Shown: positions 62,125-64,000 of the stretch, piece by piece | Layout of the letters: each line of letters starts with the position of its first letter | Numbering within the stretch: the stretch's first letter is position 1 | Made by a program: the position numbers and the translations under genes | The notes under the pieces: generated by a model | The model's database searches: none | The model's input: only the letters and a program-made list of their open reading frames with translations | What the model was told of the DNA's origin: nothing | Assembly: GCF_030817655.1 (NCBI RefSeq) | Contig: NZ_JAUSZM010000003.1 | Span: forward strand, 4,526,001-4,590,000 | Length of the DNA: 64,000 bases | Source of the DNA: Streptomyces sp. V4I2 | GTDB lineage: Bacteria > Actinomycetota > Actinomycetes > Streptomycetales > Streptomycetaceae | Reading direction: 5' to 3'

Positions 62125-63621
62125 ATGGCGTCCAGCCTGACGAAGGACTCGGTGACTCCGGGCACCCCCGGTTCCGAGACCGCCTTCTTCGGCCACCCCC
62201 GCGGACTGGCCACTCTCTTCATGACCGAGATGTGGGAGCGCTTCTCCTACTACGGCATGAGGGCCCTCCTCCCGCTGTACCTCGTCGCCCCGGGCGGCCT
62301 GCACCTCAGCGCGGCGACGGCGACCGCGATCTACTCCGTGTACGTGTCGCTGGTGTACCTGCTCGCCATGCCGGGCGGCTGGTTCGGCGACCGCGTCTGG
62401 GGTCCGCGCAAGACCGTCGCCGTCGCCGGCGCGGTCATCATGCTCGGCCACCTCACGCTGGCCCTGCCGTCCTCCGGGACGTTCTACGCCGGCCTCGGTC
62501 TGGTCGCGATCGGCTCGGGTCTGCTGAAGGCCAACATCTCGACGATGGTCGGCCACCTGTACTCCGGCCCGGACGACCCGCGCCGCGACGGCGGCTTCAC
62601 CGTCTTCTACATGGGCATCAACCTCGGCGCCTTCGCGGCGCCGCTGATCATCGGCACCATCGGCGAGAACGTCAACTGGCACTTCGGCTTCGCGCTCGCC
62701 GCGCTCGGCATGGCGCTGGGCCTCGCCCAGTTCCTGATCGGCAGCCGCCACCTCGCGGAGCGCTCCAGCGTCGTCCCGACGCCGCTGTCCGCCGAGGAGA
62801 AGTCCTCGACGCTGCGCAAGGCCGCGGTCTGGGCCGGCATCGCCGTCGTCTTCTACGCGATCGTCGGCTTCACCGGCCACTACACGCTGAACTGGATCCT
62901 GGTCCCGCTGACCCTGCTCGGCGTGATCATCCCGGTGATGGTCCTGACCCGCATCAAGCGCGACAAGGACCTGGACCGCACCGAGCAGAAGTCGATGTCC
63001 GCGTACATCTGGTTCTTCGTGGCCGCGGCCGTGTTCTGGATGATCTACGACCAGGGCGGCTCGACCCTGTCGATCTTCGCCGACTCCTCCGCCGAGAACT
63101 CCGTCCTCGGCTGGGACTTCCCGGTCTCCTGGTACCAGTCGGTCAACCCGGTGCTGATCATGGCGCTGGCCCCCGTCTTCGCCTGGTTCTGGCTCGCGCT
63201 GAACCGGCGCGGCAAGGAGCCCAGCACGATCGTGAAGTTCTCCTCCGGCCTGGTGCTGGTCGGCGCGTCCTTCTTCCTCTTCCTGGCCCCGCTGTCGATC
63301 GCCGAGGGCGGTCACAAGGCGGCCGCGCTGTGGCTGGTGGCGATCTACTTCGTGCAGACCGTGGGCGAGCTCCTGCTCTCCCCGGTGGGCCTGTCGGTCA
63401 CGACGAAGATGGCCCCCGCCAAGTACGCCTCCCAGATGATGGGCGTCTGGTTCCTCGCCGTCACCGCGGGCGACGCCACGACGGGCCTGCTCTCCATCGC
63501 CGGCGTCGACCTCAACAAGACCGGCGTCGTGGCCCTGGAGGCCACCCTCGCCGTGGTCGCCGGCGTCGCGGTCTGGATGTACCGGGGCAAGGTCAAGGAG
63601 CTGATGGGCAGCGTCCGCTGA
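62125..63621 (+). CDS. Proton-dependent oligopeptide transporter (POT/PTR2)
   Basis: A 498-residue inner-membrane symporter for di- and tripeptides. Hallmarks are the TM1 motif EMWERFSYYGMRALLPLYL, GGWFGDRVWGPRKT and the family signature FYMGINLGAFAAPLI. About 14 helices are predictable. The ATG at 62125 follows AAGGAACGACC and starts MASSLTKDS. It ends at a strong terminator. Confidence 0.95.
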   Translation: MASSLTKDSVTPGTPGSETAFFGHPRGLATLFMTEMWERFSYYGMRALLPLYLVAPGGLHLSAATATAIYSVYVSLVYLLAMPGGWFGDRVWGPRKTVAVAGAVIMLGHLTLALPSSGTFYAGLGLVAIGSGLLKANISTMVGHLYSGPDDPRRDGGFTVFYMGINLGAFAAPLIIGTIGENVNWHFGFALAALGMALGLAQFLIGSRHLAERSSVVPTPLSAEEKSSTLRKAAVWAGIAVVFYAIVGFTGHYTLNWILVPLTLLGVIIPVMVLTRIKRDKDLDRTEQKSMSAYIWFFVAAAVFWMIYDQGGSTLSIFADSSAENSVLGWDFPVSWYQSVNPVLIMALAPVFAWFWLALNRRGKEPSTIVKFSSGLVLVGASFFLFLAPLSIAEGGHKAAALWLVAIYFVQTVGELLLSPVGLSVTTKMAPAKYASQMMGVWFLAVTAGDATTGLLSIAGVDLNKTGVVALEATLAVVAGVAVWMYRGKVKELMGSVR

Positions 63622-63627
63622 GACCTG

Positions 63628-63672
63628 CCGCACGGGAAGGGCACCTCGCGCTGGGGTGCCCTTCCCGTGCGG
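63628..63672. terminator. Terminator after the peptide transporter gene
   Basis: An 18-bp perfect stem (63628-63645 with 63655-63672) with a 9-base loop. It lies between convergent genes and probably serves both. Confidence 0.88.
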
Positions 63673-63693
63673 CCTGGCAGGGGCGCGCGACCG

Positions 63694-64000
63694 CTACCGC
63701 AAGCGCCGCCTCCCCGGCAGGAACGTGAACACCGCGCCGCCCAGCAGGACCGCCGTACCGGCGACCAGGGCCAGGGCCTTGAGGGCGCCGTCGTCCTCGG
63801 CGCCGGTCTCGGCGAGGCCGCCGCTCGTCGACGAGCCGCCCGCGCTGCCGGATGCCGCCGAACCGCCCGCCGCGCCGCTCGCCTGCTCGGTGGTGTCCAG
63901 GGTGAGGGAGACCTCCGACTTCGTGGGGGTGCAGGTCGTGGTCGTGCCGAGGGCGTTGATCGTGAGGACGCCCGGGGAGAGGGTGGACTCGCCGGTGGTG
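63694..64000 (-). CDS. C-terminus of a sortase-anchored wall protein (partial)
   Basis: The last 102 residues of a protein entering from the right edge. An external segment (LTINALGTTTTCTPTKSEVSL) is followed by a Gly/Ser/Ala linker, LAETG, a hydrophobic helix and the basic end PGRRRLR. LAxTG is the motif used by class E sortases in Streptomyces, so the protein is probably anchored to peptidoglycan. Start and overall identity lie outside the window. Confidence 0.8.
   Translation of the reverse strand, partial: TTGESTLSPGVLTINALGTTTTCTPTKSEVSLTLDTTEQASGAAGGSAASGSAGGSSTSGGLAETGAEDDGALKALALVAGTAVLLGGAVFTFLPGRRRLR

Overview
This 64 kb window is chromosomal DNA from a high-GC actinobacterium, almost certainly a Streptomyces. 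Supporting signs are strong third-position GC bias, many GTG and TTG starts, a WhiB regulator, the F420 genes fbiA and fbiB, a multigene LytR-CpsA-Psr (LCP) family and leaderless-style promoters. I see no prophage, transposase, CRISPR array, tRNA or plasmid function. Gene order resembles the conserved actinobacterial envelope block known in Mycobacterium tuberculosis (sahH, manA, SIS protein, pmmA/manB, DUF3499, metallopeptidase, whiB2, fbiA, fbiB, mannose-1-phosphate guanylyltransferase, LCP, TIGR03089, acyl-CoA dehydrogenase, purE/purK, GtrA), with Streptomyces-specific insertions.

Layout. At 1-333 is the promoter and leader of a ribosomal RNA operon that runs off the left edge on the minus strand. 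At 0.4-5 kb: SpoIIM-family membrane protein, RDD membrane protein, an unknown protein and S-adenosylhomocysteine hydrolase with a long structured leader. At 5.2-8.5 kb: a fused fructose-type PTS permease and a cation diffusion facilitator. At 8.6-14.5 kb: mannose supply (ManA, SIS protein, Trm112-like peptide, ManB) and an L-lactate permease. At 14.6-21 kb: DUF3499, a zincin-like protein lacking its second histidine, DUF5719 and a 1232-residue membrane glycosyltransferase. At 21-26 kb: WhiB, a poly-cysteine leader peptide ahead of cysteine dioxygenase, F420 biosynthesis, an 18-bp minisatellite and an AlkA-like glycosylase. At 26-30 kb: a sugar-1-phosphate nucleotidyltransferase, a secreted PGRP-type amidase and TIGR03089.

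From 30 to 44 kb lies an expansion of seven LCP genes, including a tandem duplication of a two-gene unit with its promoter, interleaved with a family 2 glycosyltransferase and a thioesterase. From 44 to 48 kb: HAD hydrolase, a CbrC-like fragment, a Cys-rich copper-binding protein, acyl-CoA dehydrogenase and a UDP-glucose/GDP-mannose dehydrogenase. From 48 to 53 kb is an extracytoplasmic copper/cupredoxin/YceI cluster. From 53 to 64 kb: a CGNR regulator with two VOC proteins, a dead and a live M19 dipeptidase flanking an orphan response regulator, purK-purE, GtrA, a two-component system, a peptide transporter and the C-terminus of a sortase-type cell-wall protein.

Taken together the core is a cell-envelope factory. 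ManA, ManB and the nucleotidyltransferase make activated mannose. The dehydrogenase and glycosyltransferases build polymers, and the LCP enzymes attach them to peptidoglycan. The most interesting unexplained signals are the poly-Cys leader upstream of cdo, the LCP duplication with a conserved intergenic hairpin, the inactive/active dipeptidase pair, and a cupredoxin carrying a duplicated KMHTVW domain.
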